Below are positions 33,012 to 45,429 of a stretch of 64,000 nt of DNA, in pieces. Below the pieces are notes generated by a model. That model did no database searches and was not told the origin of the DNA. It saw nothing but the letters and a program-made list of their open reading frames with translations. The position numbers and the translations under genes are program-made. This stretch comes from Budorcas taxicolor. Lineage: Eukaryota > Chordata > Mammalia > Artiodactyla > Bovidae. The stretch is from positions 88,168,170 through 88,232,169 of the forward strand of contig NC_068910.1 of assembly GCF_023091745.1 (NCBI RefSeq), read 5' to 3'. Numbering within the stretch: the stretch's first letter is position 1; each line of letters starts with the position of its first letter.

Positions 33012-33390
33012 ATTGTTGTTTTTCAGTTGTTAAGTTGTATCCAACTCTTTGAGACCCCATGGACTGCAGCACACCAGGCTTCCTTGTCCTTCACTGTCTC
33101 CTAGATCTTGCTCAAACTCATGTCCATTGAGTCAGAGATGCTATCCAACCATCTCGTCCTCTGTCATCCCCTTCTCTTCCTGCCCTCAATCTTTCCCAGC
33201 ATCAGGGGCTTTTCCAGTGAGTCAGCTCTTTGCATCAGATGGGCAAAGTATTGGAGCTTCAGCTCCCGCATCAATCCTTCCAGTGAATATTCAGGGTTGT
33301 TTTCCTTTAGGATTGACTAGTTTGATCTCCTTGCTATACAAGGGACACTCAGGAGTCTTCTCCAGGACCACAGTTCAAAGGCATAAATTC
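33012..33390 (-). mobile_element. BovB LINE 3' fragment
   Basis: Antisense BovB from 'ttgttgtttttcagttgtta' to the C-terminal coding part 'ccacagttcaaaggcataaa'. It is 5'-truncated with no usable frame. Confidence 0.92.
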
Positions 33391-33727
33391 ATATTACTTA
33401 AAAAAAAATTATGACCCATTTTCTAAGAAAATGAAAATGTCTGTATTTTTTAAAAAGGTGTCTGCTTCATTTTGATTATAATTTTGCTTTGTACATTCTG
33501 TGCACCTCAAACAAATCTCACAGTACTAATAAGATACCAGGATAGATTTTTTTAAATGTAAAATCAAAATTGACCTTATTTTTAATAATATTATTCATGA
33601 TCTTTCAGGGTTTAAAACTGAAATTTTTCTTGTGTAATTGTGGAAATAAGATTATTATTTTCAAGAACGGAACAGACCTCGTCCAAGGATAAAAGGAATC
33701 TCTCCTACGTTACTACCAAATAAATGT

Positions 33728-33857
33728 GTGATCTGCAGCATCAGCTCTATGTTAGAGCTTGTTCCACTTTAGAATCTCAGGCCCCACCCCAGACCTTCAC
33801 TTTAACACATCCCCAGGTGATTCTCCTGCACATGAATATTTGAGAAGCACTGCTATA
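33728..33857 (+). mobile_element. MER5A-like hAT DNA transposon relic
   Basis: 'gcagcatcagctctatgtta', 'gaatctcaggccccacccca', 'ccaggtgattctcctgcaca' and 'tatttgagaagcactgct' match the non-autonomous MER5A pattern, including its right terminal inverted repeat. There is no transposase. Confidence 0.75.
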
Positions 33858-35935
33858 ACAGTTCTTTTGAATACACACATAATGACTTTTTTGATGCCAG
33901 GCTTTTATTTTCACCTCCAAACCCCAGCCTAGGTGGATTTTAGATTTTGTTTAAAGATATAATTTATCCTTTTGTTAATGTGCTTTATATACTCCATACA
34001 AAAAAATAGGAATTGTTTTGATCCTAAAGAATACTTTGTATTTCTTTAGAGTATTGCCTAAGAATCTTGCATAAGGTCAGGACTATTTATGTAGCAAAAA
34101 TGTGATGGTAAATAGGACCTATGTTTGAGCTTAAATTCTCAAATATATCCAAATTTGGGGAAAAATGTGCATGTAGAGAAAATGTGAAATATCAGATGAT
34201 TATTTTGTGAATAATATTATTACTCTATCAAAGAATTCGCAATAATGTTTCCTGTTTCATTTATAAAGATTCAATTTACATACAGATGCTGAAGCACAAA
34301 TAAGGCAGCAAATTTGTTATGTCAGCATCAGTTTTTAGGGGTTATGACACCAAGAATTGTTCCATAAATAGGCTACCCAGGGATAGTGCTGTGTCTTCCT
34401 CCAGGGTCAGCCTGAAGCTGGAGGCGTTTCTATGCATAGGTCATTAAATCCTAGGCACTCTTATTTTTGTTTTTCTCAAAGATATTTATAATAATTTGGA
34501 AATAGTACATTACATATATTTCCATGGGAAGATAATCCATAATGTTTGTAGAAAATTATGAACTAAATACATTTAAGGAAATATTTTGCATTCTTGAAAG
34601 ATTGGATGTTTATTATATGCCTGTATTGGGTTTAGAAACCAGAATTTTGTGTTTTGCAATATTTTAAGTATATCAGTGTCTTAGAAAATCTAACGATTCC
34701 AGTAAATCAATTTACTATTACGAAACTTTGAGAACTTCCAGATTTTAATGCTGACTTAAATAACACAATATCCATAAATGAATAAATGAATGTTGAACTT
34801 ATTTTTTAAAAATTAGAAAATACCTGATTATTTTTAAATATTCTAAATCCTTTTTCTTCATACTAAAATTACTAAATGTTTCAGTTGACTTTGCATAAAT
34901 ATATAATTTCAAATGCAAATCATGGTAAAAAGTAACACTATATTATTCTTTTGTGGGTTATAAATATCAAAAGATTTAATTCATTTTCTTCCATTTAATC
35001 AATTACTCTCAATATGACTCAAATGAAAGGATTATATAAATGGTTTTATATATATCATAAAATCAGAATTTTAAATATGATTATTAATAAAAATCAGTAG
35101 GCGAAAATGAAACACAGGTGCAAATGCTATCTCTTTTAAAGCCATTCATTTTCTTTACATTCATGTTAGGATTAGCAGTTTTTGTGTTTTTTTTTTATCC
35201 TAACTTTACCTTATGAAAGAAGTAGGAGGTACTGTAAGTTTCTAGAAGGTTTTTATTTCTGAATTATACTTAAAGAGGAACAGCAACCTGAAATATCCAT
35301 CAAAGGTATTCCTATGGTAACTTTAGCTTACAAAAGTTAATGTAACTGATTGTCTGAGAAGAAGAGGGAATATCCCAACAGCACTGGTAGCTCTGTGTGC
35401 TGAGGTATAAACAAGCCCATTTCTGTGACAGCATGTCAGAAGGCTCCAGCCTTAAGTGATCTCATGGCTGGATGGCAGATGGGCAAGGAGACCCCATGAG
35501 ATGCTGCCCAACAACCACCACACCTTTCTCTACCAGAAGATTGAATCTTTTCCTATAAAGCAAATAGTGATGTTTTCAGGAGTCAGCTCTTCCAAATTCC
35601 CACTCTTCTGCCAATCTCCAGCTCTTCTTAGTATCCACACATTCTGGCATCTTCCCCTCCAATCACTAAAAATGAGGCCCTTCTTCCTAATGGAGTCCAG
35701 GACAACTGGTGTCTCCATGCATTATCCCATAGTCTCAAAGACTCTCTCTTCCTATGACTACTCATTGTCTTGTGTTTTTCATTCTAAACATCTTTCCTTG
35801 ACACAGCTCCCCCTTCTAACGTCCCTAATAGTGAAAGTATACTTGAGGTCATAAAGACCAAAAGTGAGCCATTAGTTGTCAAATGAATGATTATTTCAGC
35901 TTGTCTCACTAGCACTCCCTGTTTTGTTTCATACA
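33858..35935. other. Repeat-poor AT-rich stretch
   Basis: About 2.1 kb with no recognised element. A T-run lies at 35188-35196. The open frame at 35456-35854 has no recognisable domain and is crossed by chance stops on all sides, so I do not call it a gene. Confidence 0.45.
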
Positions 35936-36289
35936 TGAGAGTCGCTTGGACTGCAAGGAGATCCAACCAGTCCGTTCTAAAGGAGATCAGTCCTGGGTGT
36001 TCTTTGGAAGGAATGATAGCAAAGCAGAAACTCCAGTACTTTGGCCACCTCATGAGAAGAGCTGACTCATTGGAAAAGACTCTGATGCTGGGAGGGATTT
36101 GGGGCAGGAGGAGAAGGGGACGACAGAGGATGAGATGGCTGGATGGCATCACCGACCTGATGGACGTGAATGTGAGTGAACTCTGGGAGCTGGTGATGGA
36201 CAGGGAGGCCTGGCGTGCTGCGATCCATGGGGTCGCAAAGAATCGGACACACTGAGCAACTGAAATGAACCAAACTGAACTGAACCAGT
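35936..36289 (+). mobile_element. BovB LINE 3' end
   Basis: Sense copy from 'gtcgcttggactgcaaggag' to the terminal repeat 'gaaccaaactgaactgaacc'. It is well preserved, with 5' truncation in the C-terminal coding region. The frame is partly open (arginine-rich 'GRRRRGRQRMRWLDG' segment). Confidence 0.95.
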
Positions 36290-36473
36290 ATCATCATCTG
36301 CCTGCTTTGGACCCTTTACATCTCACTGTCCCAATTCTCCTCCTCTAATGCTCTGTATAACTGTGAATGTTTTTTCCATGACCCACTTCCTCTCACTTAT
36401 TTTATACTTCTTTGTGATCTCACCATTTTCTGCAGTATTAATTACTGCATTCAGAAGGAATTAACACTGTGGA

Positions 36474-36590
36474 TAACCTGATTTCAGACTTCTAGTCTCC
36501 GGAACTCAGAGTCAGTAGATATCTGTTGTTTGAGGTTAGCCAGTCGGTGTTTTATGTTGCTGTTGTTTTTATTATGATGACCCTATAACA
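36474..36590 (+). mobile_element. MaLR-type LTR 3' fragment
   Basis: 'cctgatttcagacttctagt', 'ctccggaactcagagtcagt' and 'tctgttgtttgaggttagcc' correspond to the 3' end of an MLT1-class LTR. Only about 115 bp remain. Confidence 0.6.
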
Positions 36591-36639
36591 CTAGTACACA
36601 CCCTCCCCCCTCCATTGAGAATTTAGGTAACAACATGAC

Positions 36640-37060
36640 ATGGTCTTATCAGCGACACACATAAAGGCCATTTATAATCATGTCTCATTTACCCTTTACT
36701 TTCCTTGATTACCTCCATTTTTATTCTCCTCCTTTATATACTATAAATATAATCCTGTGACTCTTTCTTAGTGTGCCCCTTTGCCTTCTTGCCCTTATGT
36801 GGTTTAACAAAGACTGTTCACTTTGTCTAAAACGCCCACTACCCCTTGCTTGAGAGGTAAACAGCTTTTCGTTCTACAAAAGCCAGTTCAGATTTCATTT
36901 CTTCTTTGATGACTTCCTTGACCCCTTTTCTGCAATTGCCATCCATCTATAACTTTGTTTTCTCTCTCCTGCTTGTGCCCCTTATGAGATTGGAGTTTGG
37001 GAAGGTGCTTATCTCTACATCCTGCACTTCTAACTCTGTGACTAGCCTAGAGCAGTTAGT
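36640..37060 (-). repeat. L2 LINE fragment
   Basis: Antisense L2-like text: 'ttcatttcttctttgatgac', 'ttccttgaccccttttctgc', 'tatgagattggagtttggga' and 'cctgcacttctaactctgtg' in the order of an L2 3' segment (with 'gcacttat'-like and 'gcctagcac'-like landmarks eroded). Ancient and diverged. Confidence 0.55.
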
Positions 37061-37261
37061 GACTTTATTTCTCAATTTATTTTTTTTTTTTTTTGAGCTT
37101 TGTTCCTTTTTTCACAAGATTGTTTCCATGATTTGTAGTCTTTTATGGCTCCATATACATTTAAGGATTATTTGTTCTAGTTCAGTGAAAAATGCCATAG
37201 TGAATTTTAATAGAGATTGAATTAATTCTGTATATTTCTTTGGGGATTATGGGCATTTTAT

Positions 37262-37725
37262 TTTATTTATTATTATTATTATTATTTTAAATTTAAATTT
37301 ATTTATTTTAATTGGAGGCTAATTACTTTACAATATTGTATTGGTTTTGCCATACATCAACATGAATCTGCCACGGGTGTACACGTGTTCCCCATCCTGA
37401 GCCCTCCTCCCTCCTCCCTCCCCGTACCATCCCTCTGGGTCATCCCAGTGCACTAGCCCCAAGCATCCTGTATCTTGCATCGAACCTTGACTGGCGATTC
37501 ATTTCTTATATGATATTATACATGTTTCAATGCCATTCTCCCAAATCATCCCACCCTGTTCCTCTCCCACAGAGTCCAAAAGACTGTTCTATACATCTGT
37601 GTCTCTTTTGCTATCTCGCATACAGGGTTACCATTACCATCTTTCTAAATTCCATATATATGCGTTAGTATACTGTATTGGTATTTTTCTTTCTGGCTTA
37701 CTTCACTCTGTATAATAGGCTCATT
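37262..37725 (-). mobile_element. L1 LINE 3' UTR fragment
   Basis: Antisense: a degenerate (TTA)n/T-rich run, 'ttggaggctaattactttac', 'ttttgccatacatcaacatg', a pyrimidine-rich block, 'gcatcctgtatcttgcatcg', 'atatatgcgttagtatactg' and 'cactctgtataataggctc'. About 460 bp of ruminant L1 3' end. Confidence 0.93.
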
Positions 37726-39037
37726 TGGGTACTTATGGGTTCAAGCAATCTGGTTTCAAGTCTAAGAAACAAGGATGAAGAAATTTTATGTATGAGGGGT
37801 TTGGCATTTAATAACAGGTTCAAGCTTATCATAAAGTATAAACAAGTATATAATATCATATTTGGTATTTAAGCAGTGGCAAGTAGTATAGCAGATTAAA
37901 TCAAGACCAGTATTCCCTTTATGAGCAATCCTGAAATGTATTGGCTCAATAAAAGTACTCAGCAATTTTACTTTGTTGTTAGCTATTCTCTATGCAAGAT
38001 TTAAAGAAAAATAATTGTGAGTCTTCATTAATAAAATAGCTGTATATATTTAAGCTCTAACTTGCTCAGTGTGGACGGCTAACATCATAAATATTTTATC
38101 CAACATCAATCCTGGTGATGAAAGCATCAGTCAGCCAGGTTGTGGTCTGAGCTTCAGCACGGAGTAATCAGCTATAAGTACACCATTTTCAGAAGCACTA
38201 CTAAGAAAAACAGAGCTTTACAAAGTTTTAACTTTTTTTCAATTTTTACGGTAGAAAAATTCTCAAGAATTTTATATTTATTAGCATTTCAGTCATCCCC
38301 AGTATACTTGGCTCCTAAAGATTAGTAGACTTGAGAATAAGAGGTTCAGAAGACCACAACTAAGGATATTTTGGGTACATCTTAGCCTATTCCAGATTCT
38401 AGAAATTTAATTTCCTGGAGGCAAGCTCAATGCAGATCAGCCAGTTTGATCCTTTCTGCAACAGTACCAATATATTTGGACTTGATGTTGTTTATAAGAG
38501 TAAAACATTTGTTTGAAATTTTTAACCTGGATAGGAGGATGTACTTATTAAATATAATTATTTCAGTGAGGGTGAACTTGATGCAAAACTTCAAACAGTG
38601 CATAATTTACAAATAAACACTATGGTCACATATCAGAAACAACTGTTGTATCTGAATCATCGCTTATTCAAAAGTCACATACAGATCCCTTAAATAGTAA
38701 CTTCAGTTTAATTGTGGATGCTGTTAACAATATATCAAGGCTGTGTAATGCTTCTTACATATTTCGTGATCACAGACTTCCACTAGGCTTCCCCAGTGCT
38801 GCCAGTCCATCCCACTACTTTCGTCTTGTGAGTTCTCTTTTCCAGTTCTTCTGGAACTCTTTCAAACATTTCACTCCCTTCCCCCACCCCCAGTATACAG
38901 CCCAGCCTTTTATTTCCAGAGAAAATAAATGGCACTATGTTCAGGTACCATCTACCAAATTGCCTAACCCACTCGTGTCTCTACTGATTGATCTTTTTCT
39001 GTCTTTCTAAAGGAGTAACTGTCCTCTACTCTTTCCA
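37726..39037. other. Unassigned sequence
   Basis: About 1.3 kb, AT-rich, no recognised gene. A pyrimidine-rich part at 38780-39010 may be an old LINE relic. Confidence 0.4.
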
Positions 39038-39518
39038 AAGTGAAACTAAAAGCATTAGTCACTCAGTCATGTCCAGTACTCTTGCCTGGAAAATCCCATG
39101 GATGGAGGAGCCTGGTAGGCTGCAGTCCATGGGGTCGTGAAGAGTCGGACACAACTGAGCGACTTCACTTTCACTTTTCACTTTCATGCATTGGAGAAGG
39201 AAATGGCAACCCACTCCAGTGTTCTTGCCTGGAGAATCCCAGGGATGGGGGAGCCTGGTGGGCTGCCGTCTGTGGGGTCGCACAGAGTCGGGCACGACTG
39301 AAGCGACTTAGCAGCAGCAGCAGCAGCAGCAGCATGCCCTACTCGGTGACTCTATGGACTGTAGCCCACCAGACTTCTCTGTCCATGGATTCTCCAGGCA
39401 AAAATACTTGAGTGGGTTACCCTTCCCTTTTCCAGGAGATCTTCCCGACCCAGGGATCAAGCCCAGTCTTCTGCCTTGCAGGCAGATTCTTCACCAACTG
39501 AGCCACCAGGGAATCCCC
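39038..39518 (-). mobile_element. Bov-tA SINE split by a Bov-A2
   Basis: The antisense 3' tail (39038-39074, 'gcattagtcactcagtcatg') and the rest (39340-39518, from 'actcggtgactctatggact' to 'gagccaccagggaatcccc') form one Bov-tA. A sense Bov-A2 lies between them, with catgtcc/catgccc at its two edges as a probable 7-bp target duplication. Confidence 0.9.
39075..39332 (+). mobile_element. Bov-A2 SINE (dimeric)
   Basis: Two Bov-A monomers in tandem: first 'cctggaaaatcccatggatg' to 'gacttcactttcacttttca', then 'ggagaaggaaatggcaaccc' to 'gactgaagcgacttagcag', ending in (CAG)7. The 5' end is slightly truncated. The element sits inside a Bov-tA. Confidence 0.95.
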
Positions 39519-39594
39519 TACCCTTTAGAAGCCTTCTTCAAAATCTTGTGCCATAGACTACTAATTTCTCTCCAGTGAATTTAATTTTATCTGC

Positions 39595-39745
39595 ACTGTT
39601 GAATCCACTCATTCATTCTTTTATTATTTCATACATTCATTCAAAATTTATTTCTGCCTATTATTCTAATTGTTGACACATACAGAAGGGGTACAGCTGC
39701 CCTCACGGGAGCTCACAACCCAGTGGGGATCCACTGGGATAGAAT
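39595..39745 (+). repeat. L2 LINE 3' end relic
   Basis: 'cattcattcaaaatttattt', 'ggtacagctgccctcacggg' and 'agctcacaacccagtgggga' resemble the L2 3' end ('...gccctcatggagcttaca'). Confidence 0.55.
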
Positions 39746-39914
39746 ATTCACTGGATCCTTCCCATCAGCCATATGCTTTATTCTCTTATTTAGAAATAAA
39801 ATAATCCACACATCAATTCTATGTCTTCTTTATGGTGTCTTATCTCTCTTCTTCAATCCAAAGATAATCTTTTACTAAGTTGTTAAATTCATGCAGTTCA
39901 TTCTCATTCCCCCA

Positions 39915-40350
39915 CTGTGTAATGTTTAATTTTATGTGTCAAATTCATTGAGCTAAGGGATGCTCAGATGGTTGGTAAACCATTCTTCCTGGGTATACCT
40001 GTGAAAGTGTTTCTGGCAATGATTTATATTTGAATCTATAGACTGAGTAAAGAAAACCACCTTCACCAGTGTAGCTGGGCATCATCTACTCTGTTGAAAA
40101 CTTGAATAGACAAAAAAAAGGCTGAGGAAGGGTTAATTTGCTCTCCTTGAGCTTGCAATGTACCTTTACTTGCTGCTGAACATTGGTCCTCATTCTTGGG
40201 CCTTCAGACTCAGATAAGGTTTTATACCATTGGCTCCTCTTCGTTCTCAGGCATTTAGGTTCAGACTGGAACTTCACCAGGGGTTTTCTTGAATCTCTAG
40301 CTTACAGACGTCAGATCATGGGACTTCTCAGCTTGCATGAGACAATCCCT
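39915..40350 (+). mobile_element. Ancient mammalian interspersed repeat, family unnamed
   Basis: The block 'taattttatgtgtcaaattc', 'agctaagggatgctcagatg', 'aatctatagactgagtaaag', 'gggacttctcagcttgcatg', 'cttataaatctctctcatat' is a pattern I recognise as a common mammalian repeat with an AT tail, but I cannot name it with confidence. No coding capacity is visible. Confidence 0.55.
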
Positions 40351-40360
40351 TATAAATCTC

Positions 40361-40413
40361 TCTCATATATATATATATATGCATTTATTATATATACATA
40401 TATTTATATATAT
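40361..40413. repeat. (AT)n-rich simple sequence
   Basis: Alternating AT/TATACA tract at the end of the preceding repeat; it may have grown from its tail. Confidence 0.8.
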
Positions 40414-40679
40414 GATTTTGTTTCTCCATATAACTATTATACCCAGTTATTCTTCAACTTATTTCAACCCACTTTTTATCTTTATCACATTACACAGTAT
40501 TTAGATTGGAACAAAACAGTTTCTGCTTTGTAAACATACAATCTTTTTAGACAACAACAACAGAAATTTTCTCTGGCTCTTTTGCTTAGGGTCTTTTATA
40601 CCTTACCAGTCTCTTCTTACCCGTTCTTTGGTATTCCTAATTGTTTGATCTTGCTTTATCTTTTAAGTTGCCTTTTCTC

Positions 40680-41680
40680 TGTGTATTTACTTACACCAGT
40701 GACCTAAATTCATACCTTAAACTGCTGACACCCAAGCCTTTTCTATTATATCCAATCCTATAGGTCAAATTAAATACCTGATGCCTATAACTTGGGTGGC
40801 ATACAAATACCTCAAACTTATTCATTCAGTGTTCAGTGCACCATCTTTCCCACCCACCTTTGTTATTTCAGGAGTCTTCTTATTTAGCTATAACCATCAC
40901 CTCAATCCATCTATTTTCTAATCCAGAAACCCAAGAGTAACTTTAAAAATGCCTCTCACACTTACTTTCTACATAAAATCAGATATATCTGATCATTTCC
41001 TTATCTTCACTTTTTGTATTGCACCAATTGTGCAAGCCACCATTGTAATGCCAAGGGATTAAAGGATATTAAATGTTCTCCCTGTATGCGTGTTTGACTT
41101 TCTTCATTTAGTTCTCCACAGGGAATATGCCAGACTGATAAGTGGAATGAAAATATCTGGTCGTATTATGCTCATAGTCAATACTCTTTGGACGCTTCCC
41201 ATTGCTTACATTATCTTGACTGTATTTACTCAGCCTCAGGTCTCTTCATGTGTCTGTCTCCTCTGTACCAACTACATTGGTCCTTCCCCCATCCATGACT
41301 TTGCTCTCTGCTGAAAATTTTTTGGTCCATCTTCCCACTATTTATTTACAAAACCGCTCTCACTTTTAGTTCTAAGCTTTAGTCTTTGGTGAGTGGCACT
41401 ACCTACAGGCATTTGTCTATCTTCACCTTCTAAATTAGAGTCAGCCATCCTTCAAGCTCTCAAAACATGTGTCTTCATACCACAGGTTACATTTGTAATT
41501 GTTTAACTATAAATATAAGTTGCATTTTTAAATTTATCTTTTGCAATATAAATTCTGAGAAAACAAATATTCTTGCCCATTTTCTTATGAATACGTGTCT
41601 ATCATAGGGTTATAAGAAATGTTTGGTACATGATAAGTGCTCAAAATAAATTTATATTGACTAAGCAGAAATTAAAATGA
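40680..41680 (-). repeat. L2 LINE, long decayed segment
   Basis: Antisense L2 landmarks run along about 1 kb: 'tccagaaacccaagagtaac', 'tttaaaaatgcctctcacac', 'atatctgatcatttccttat', 'gcaagccaccattgtaatgc', 'ccctgtatgcgtgtttgact', and near the end 'catgataagtgctcaaaata'. Large internal losses are likely. Much of the apparent open frame at 41090-41314 is this relic. Confidence 0.6.
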
Positions 41681-42914
41681 TGTTATTTGAAAAATATGTA
41701 CTACAGACTTGATGAGAACTGAACTGTTCCTAATGCTGGAGGAATATATAATCTTCTGAAAATTTCTCACTGAATTGTGATAGGTAGAAAGTTATATTTT
41801 TAATAAGAAAGTGATTTAAGCATTCTAAAGACAGTTTGCCATTCTCTAGTATTGGATTCATTGACTAAATGATTATTTATTAACAGAATAACTAAGATAA
41901 ATTAATGAAATCACTTTAGATGTAAAATAATTTTAGATGTAAAAATGTTCTAGTAATGTTCCATTTTATCTTAGTGAATTATTTTTCATCATCATAAACA
42001 ACAAGAAGTAGCAATTTTCAGGTATTACTCATTAGGCCTATGTTATCAAGTATTTTAATTCCAATGTAAATAAGTCAGCATATTAGAATATTTTGAATAT
42101 TCAGTGGCAGCAACCTTTGAACTCAACTACTATTATAGATTTTTTTTAATCATATTAAAATATTTATTGCTTCTTTAATAATTAGAATTGCATCTGGAGG
42201 TCTACAGTTGTGAAGCTATCATTTCCAGGGATATTGCAGCAGCCCCTTAATTCAGAATCTGTTATCTCAGGGGTCACAGTTCCTATAACTCCTTGCAAGG
42301 CAGAACGTAGGGTTCATAAGACAGCATGGGAGATCTTTCTGTCCTGTCTTTTCATCAGGAGGGCTCTATTTCTCAGAAAGCCTTATTGTAGTTTTCTTTA
42401 TCATTGAGATAACTTGTTCACACTGGCAAAGTCTGCCTGCAAGAAGCTGAGCAACTGGAACAGAATCTAAGGCTTTTACAGTCTCTCTATAGCAGGAAAC
42501 ATAGAGGAGAATGGGCTGGGAAATGCTATTAAGGGACATCCACAATTAGTCTTCCTACAGAAACATAATTATGTTCAAAATTTCAAAATATAAAAATCTG
42601 AATACAAAATACATAAAGTACCCATATTCTCACAACCCAGAGATAAACATTCGAAATTAATACATAGGTGCTTTGATGATGCTTTCTCTTATCTAGATGT
42701 GTTATATAGATCACTGTCATATTAGTCAGCGATTTATTTCATAGGCCACATATTATTCAGTTTTACAGATACACAACCCCTTTATTATCTAACTTATTAC
42801 TCTATATGTTGCTTTTGTTGTGCTTGCTTATTCAGTTTTATATTTTCTTTACTAGTTTTACCAGGAATCTATACATAACAGGAGATATTGATTTAAAAGG
42901 TTGTGTACCATTAA
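41681..42914. other. AT-rich unassigned sequence
   Basis: No recognised repeat or gene in 1.2 kb. Confidence 0.45.
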
Positions 42915-43145
42915 AATGGGCTTCCTCAATGGGTCAGCAGTAAAGAGTCCACCTGCAATGCAGGAAATTCAGGAGACTCAGGATCAGTCCCTGGCTTGGG
43001 AAGATTCTTCTGAAGGAGAAAAGGCAACTCGCTCCAGTATTCTTGCCTGAACAATCCCCATGGACAGAGTAGGCGGGTTACAGTCCATGAGGTTGCAGAA
43101 GAGTCAGACATGATTGAGCGACTAAGCACGCAAGCACACACGTAG
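42915..43145 (+). mobile_element. Bov-tA SINE
   Basis: Sense copy from 'atgggcttcctcaatgggtc' to 'attgagcgactaagcacgca', with a short CA-rich tail. It is diverged and older than the neighbouring Bov-A2 copies. Confidence 0.92.
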
Positions 43146-43522
43146 TAATATAGCTGAGCATTCCAGAATGCCATATACAAATATGTGTATTAATTACATG
43201 AAATGTGTATCTAAATATTAGTCTGAAATTACTGTGGAACGGTCTATTCAAGCTAAGTGGTTTTTGTTTTGTTTTGTTGCTAATATTGTGTCACCATGGA
43301 TCTAGAGAACAGGGCTTGTCACTATCTAGAGCATTGAAAAGTGGATCACCAGTCTATGGAGAATTATTCTTAGGCCTGGAAACCTACTAGAATTTGCCCT
43401 GTTGAGTTTTAAACTAACTTGGGGTAAATGACCCCTTTTTTTTTCCCTTCCATTATTTTCTGGAATTGTGATGTCTAACCAATTCATGTTTCTCCATTGT
43501 AATTTAGAAGTCAATAATTTCT
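43146..43522. other. Unassigned sequence
   Basis: No recognised element; includes a T-run at 43435-43443. Confidence 0.4.
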
Positions 43523-43703
43523 TCCGGGCTTCCTATGTGGTGCTGGTTTGATCCCTGGGTCGGGAAAATCCCCTGGAGAAGGAACTGAAAGCCACTCCAT
43601 TATTCTCACCTGTTTAGTCCCTTGGACAGAGGAACTTGGCAAGCTACAGTCCATAGAGTCACACTTGTCAGATGTGACTGAGGTGACTTAGCATACAACT
43701 GCT
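43523..43703 (+). mobile_element. Bov-tA SINE, internally deleted
   Basis: The head 'cgggcttcctatgtggtgct' jumps directly to 'ggtttgatccctgggtcggg', so about 30-40 bp of the tRNA-like part are missing. The body and tail ('gatgtgactgaggtgactta') are present. Confidence 0.88.
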
Positions 43704-43924
43704 TTCCAATTTCACAGGTCCACAAAGGGACAGGAATTTTTTTCTACATTAGATCATAGCCAGAGTCACACACATACCTGACTCAGGTGATTTAGATTAG
43801 AGTTTGGGTTTAGAGTTGATGCTGGAATGGGTTAAGGCTTTTGGAGATGTCAGGATGTCATGAAACCATTTTGCAGGTGGGCAGGGCTTCACTTTTGAGG
43901 TGCAAAGAGTGGGTGGGCAGATTC

Positions 43925-44300
43925 ATGTCCCCAAAAGTTATGATGGCTCCTAACTCCCAATATCTGTGAATGTGACCTTATTTGGAAATGAATCGTTGTC
44001 GATATAATCAAGTTTAAAAGAGATCATACAGGATTAGCAGGATGGGCCCTAACCCAGTGTCTTTACAAGAGAAAGGGAAGGGGAGGCACATGGGTATGAT
44101 GCTCAAGATTGCCAGTGACCACCAGAAGCCAGAAAAGGCACAAGAACATGCCTCCCTAGGGTTTTCAGCAGGTCTGTGGTCCTGTCAACACCCAGGTTTC
44201 AGACTCTAGCCTCTATAGCTCTGAGAGTATAAAATCCTGTTGTTGTAATCCACCCAATTCGTGGTAATTTGTTACGGCAGCCTTAGGAAACTAACAGATT
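43925..44300 (+). mobile_element. MaLR-type (MLT1-like) LTR
   Basis: 'gtgaatgtgaccttatttgg', 'gattagcaggatgggcccta', 'gtcaacacccaggtttcaga', 'ctctagcctctatagctctg' and 'taatttgttacggcagcctt' are in MaLR LTR order. Better preserved than the copy at 385-854. Confidence 0.78.
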
Positions 44301-45429
44301 TTTGTAGTCCATTAAAAGTTAGTATTGAACAAACTATTTTATTTTTTATTGTAAAAAAAAAAAGTCAACGAAAGAGACATATGAAAATTTAAAGCAACCC
44401 TCAGGATATCTTTCTAAATTTGGAACATTTGAACTTGTAACTTTTTCTGTGTTTATAACTTGTCACATGTGTTTAGAGAGAAAATTCAAAAAATTAACAT
44501 TGCCTTTCTTAACATCAAATCATGTATGAGGTATTTCATGGAACTCATCAGTATTTTGCAAAATCACTATAAACCTTGGTGTTTATATTTTTATTTGGTG
44601 TTTATATTTTTAGGGCTATTAACTGAATTAGAGGTATTAAAAAGAATGGTGTGGTGAAATTTTGACAAGATCTGTATTAACTGAATAGCCAGTAAAAGTT
44701 TTTCATGGACTTGCCATAGAGGATTTAAAAAGTGGAAGATGAAAGGGGAGAATAAAGACATCAAGGAAGGGACCACATTTTAGTTATAAGATGAATGGGT
44801 TGTACATTTCATACTATGTCAGTGAACATTAAGGAAATCAACCTAGTACAGTTAATTATCTGCCCTATTTGATTAATGTTAATCACCAATTCAAATAATT
44901 CAGATTCTCAATTAATGTTTTTGTTCTAGTTAATTGGGACTCACTATTAATTAAGAATGGAACTAGAGAATTTATTTAATTTTATTTCTTTGCTCATATT
45001 TTAATATTCTTTTTTTCTAGGTATGTATTTATTTATACTTTATATAGATAAAATGTTTCAAGGTGTAAAAACCTGAAAACATGCATTGTGATAATTAATC
45101 CTATATACCCTTCTACATGTGAAAATATCTGCTTTGATGGTATGCATAATTATGTCAGATTTTGTCCTTATCTTGGATTTTCTCATATAATCTCGCCTTC
45201 TTCTATAAATAGGTACATCTAACTTGCAAAGTGAAATACATTTTGTGAGTCTATTTCTATATGCTGCCATATATAAAGGTCGTATATTAGCAAGGTATAT
45301 GATACTTCAAAGGACAGAATCTTGGAGGTTCTTGCAAGTAATTGGTGAATTTGAATACTTTCCTGTTCTCCTCTAAGTATGATCATTGCCTCCTTTGGAA
45401 GGAGAGCTGTTTCCCTCCGCCTGTGCTGT
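44301..45429. other. AT-rich unassigned sequence
   Basis: It includes an A-run (44353-44363) and an 18-bp direct repeat 'ttggtgtttatattttta' at 44576-44593 and 44595-44612. No gene. Confidence 0.5.

Noticed and set aside
35456..35854. 132-codon open frame in a repeat-poor area
   Set aside because: No recognisable domain, signal peptide or splice context; it starts and ends in AT-rich non-coding sequence. A transcript would be needed to reconsider it.
39312..39332. Polyglutamine-coding exon from CAG repeats (also at 53945-54004)
   Set aside because: Both tracts are exactly at Bov-A2 SINE tails, with no surrounding coding potential.
40183..40533. 116-codon frame rich in Tyr/Ile
   Set aside because: It crosses an old interspersed repeat and an (AT)n tract, which explains the composition.
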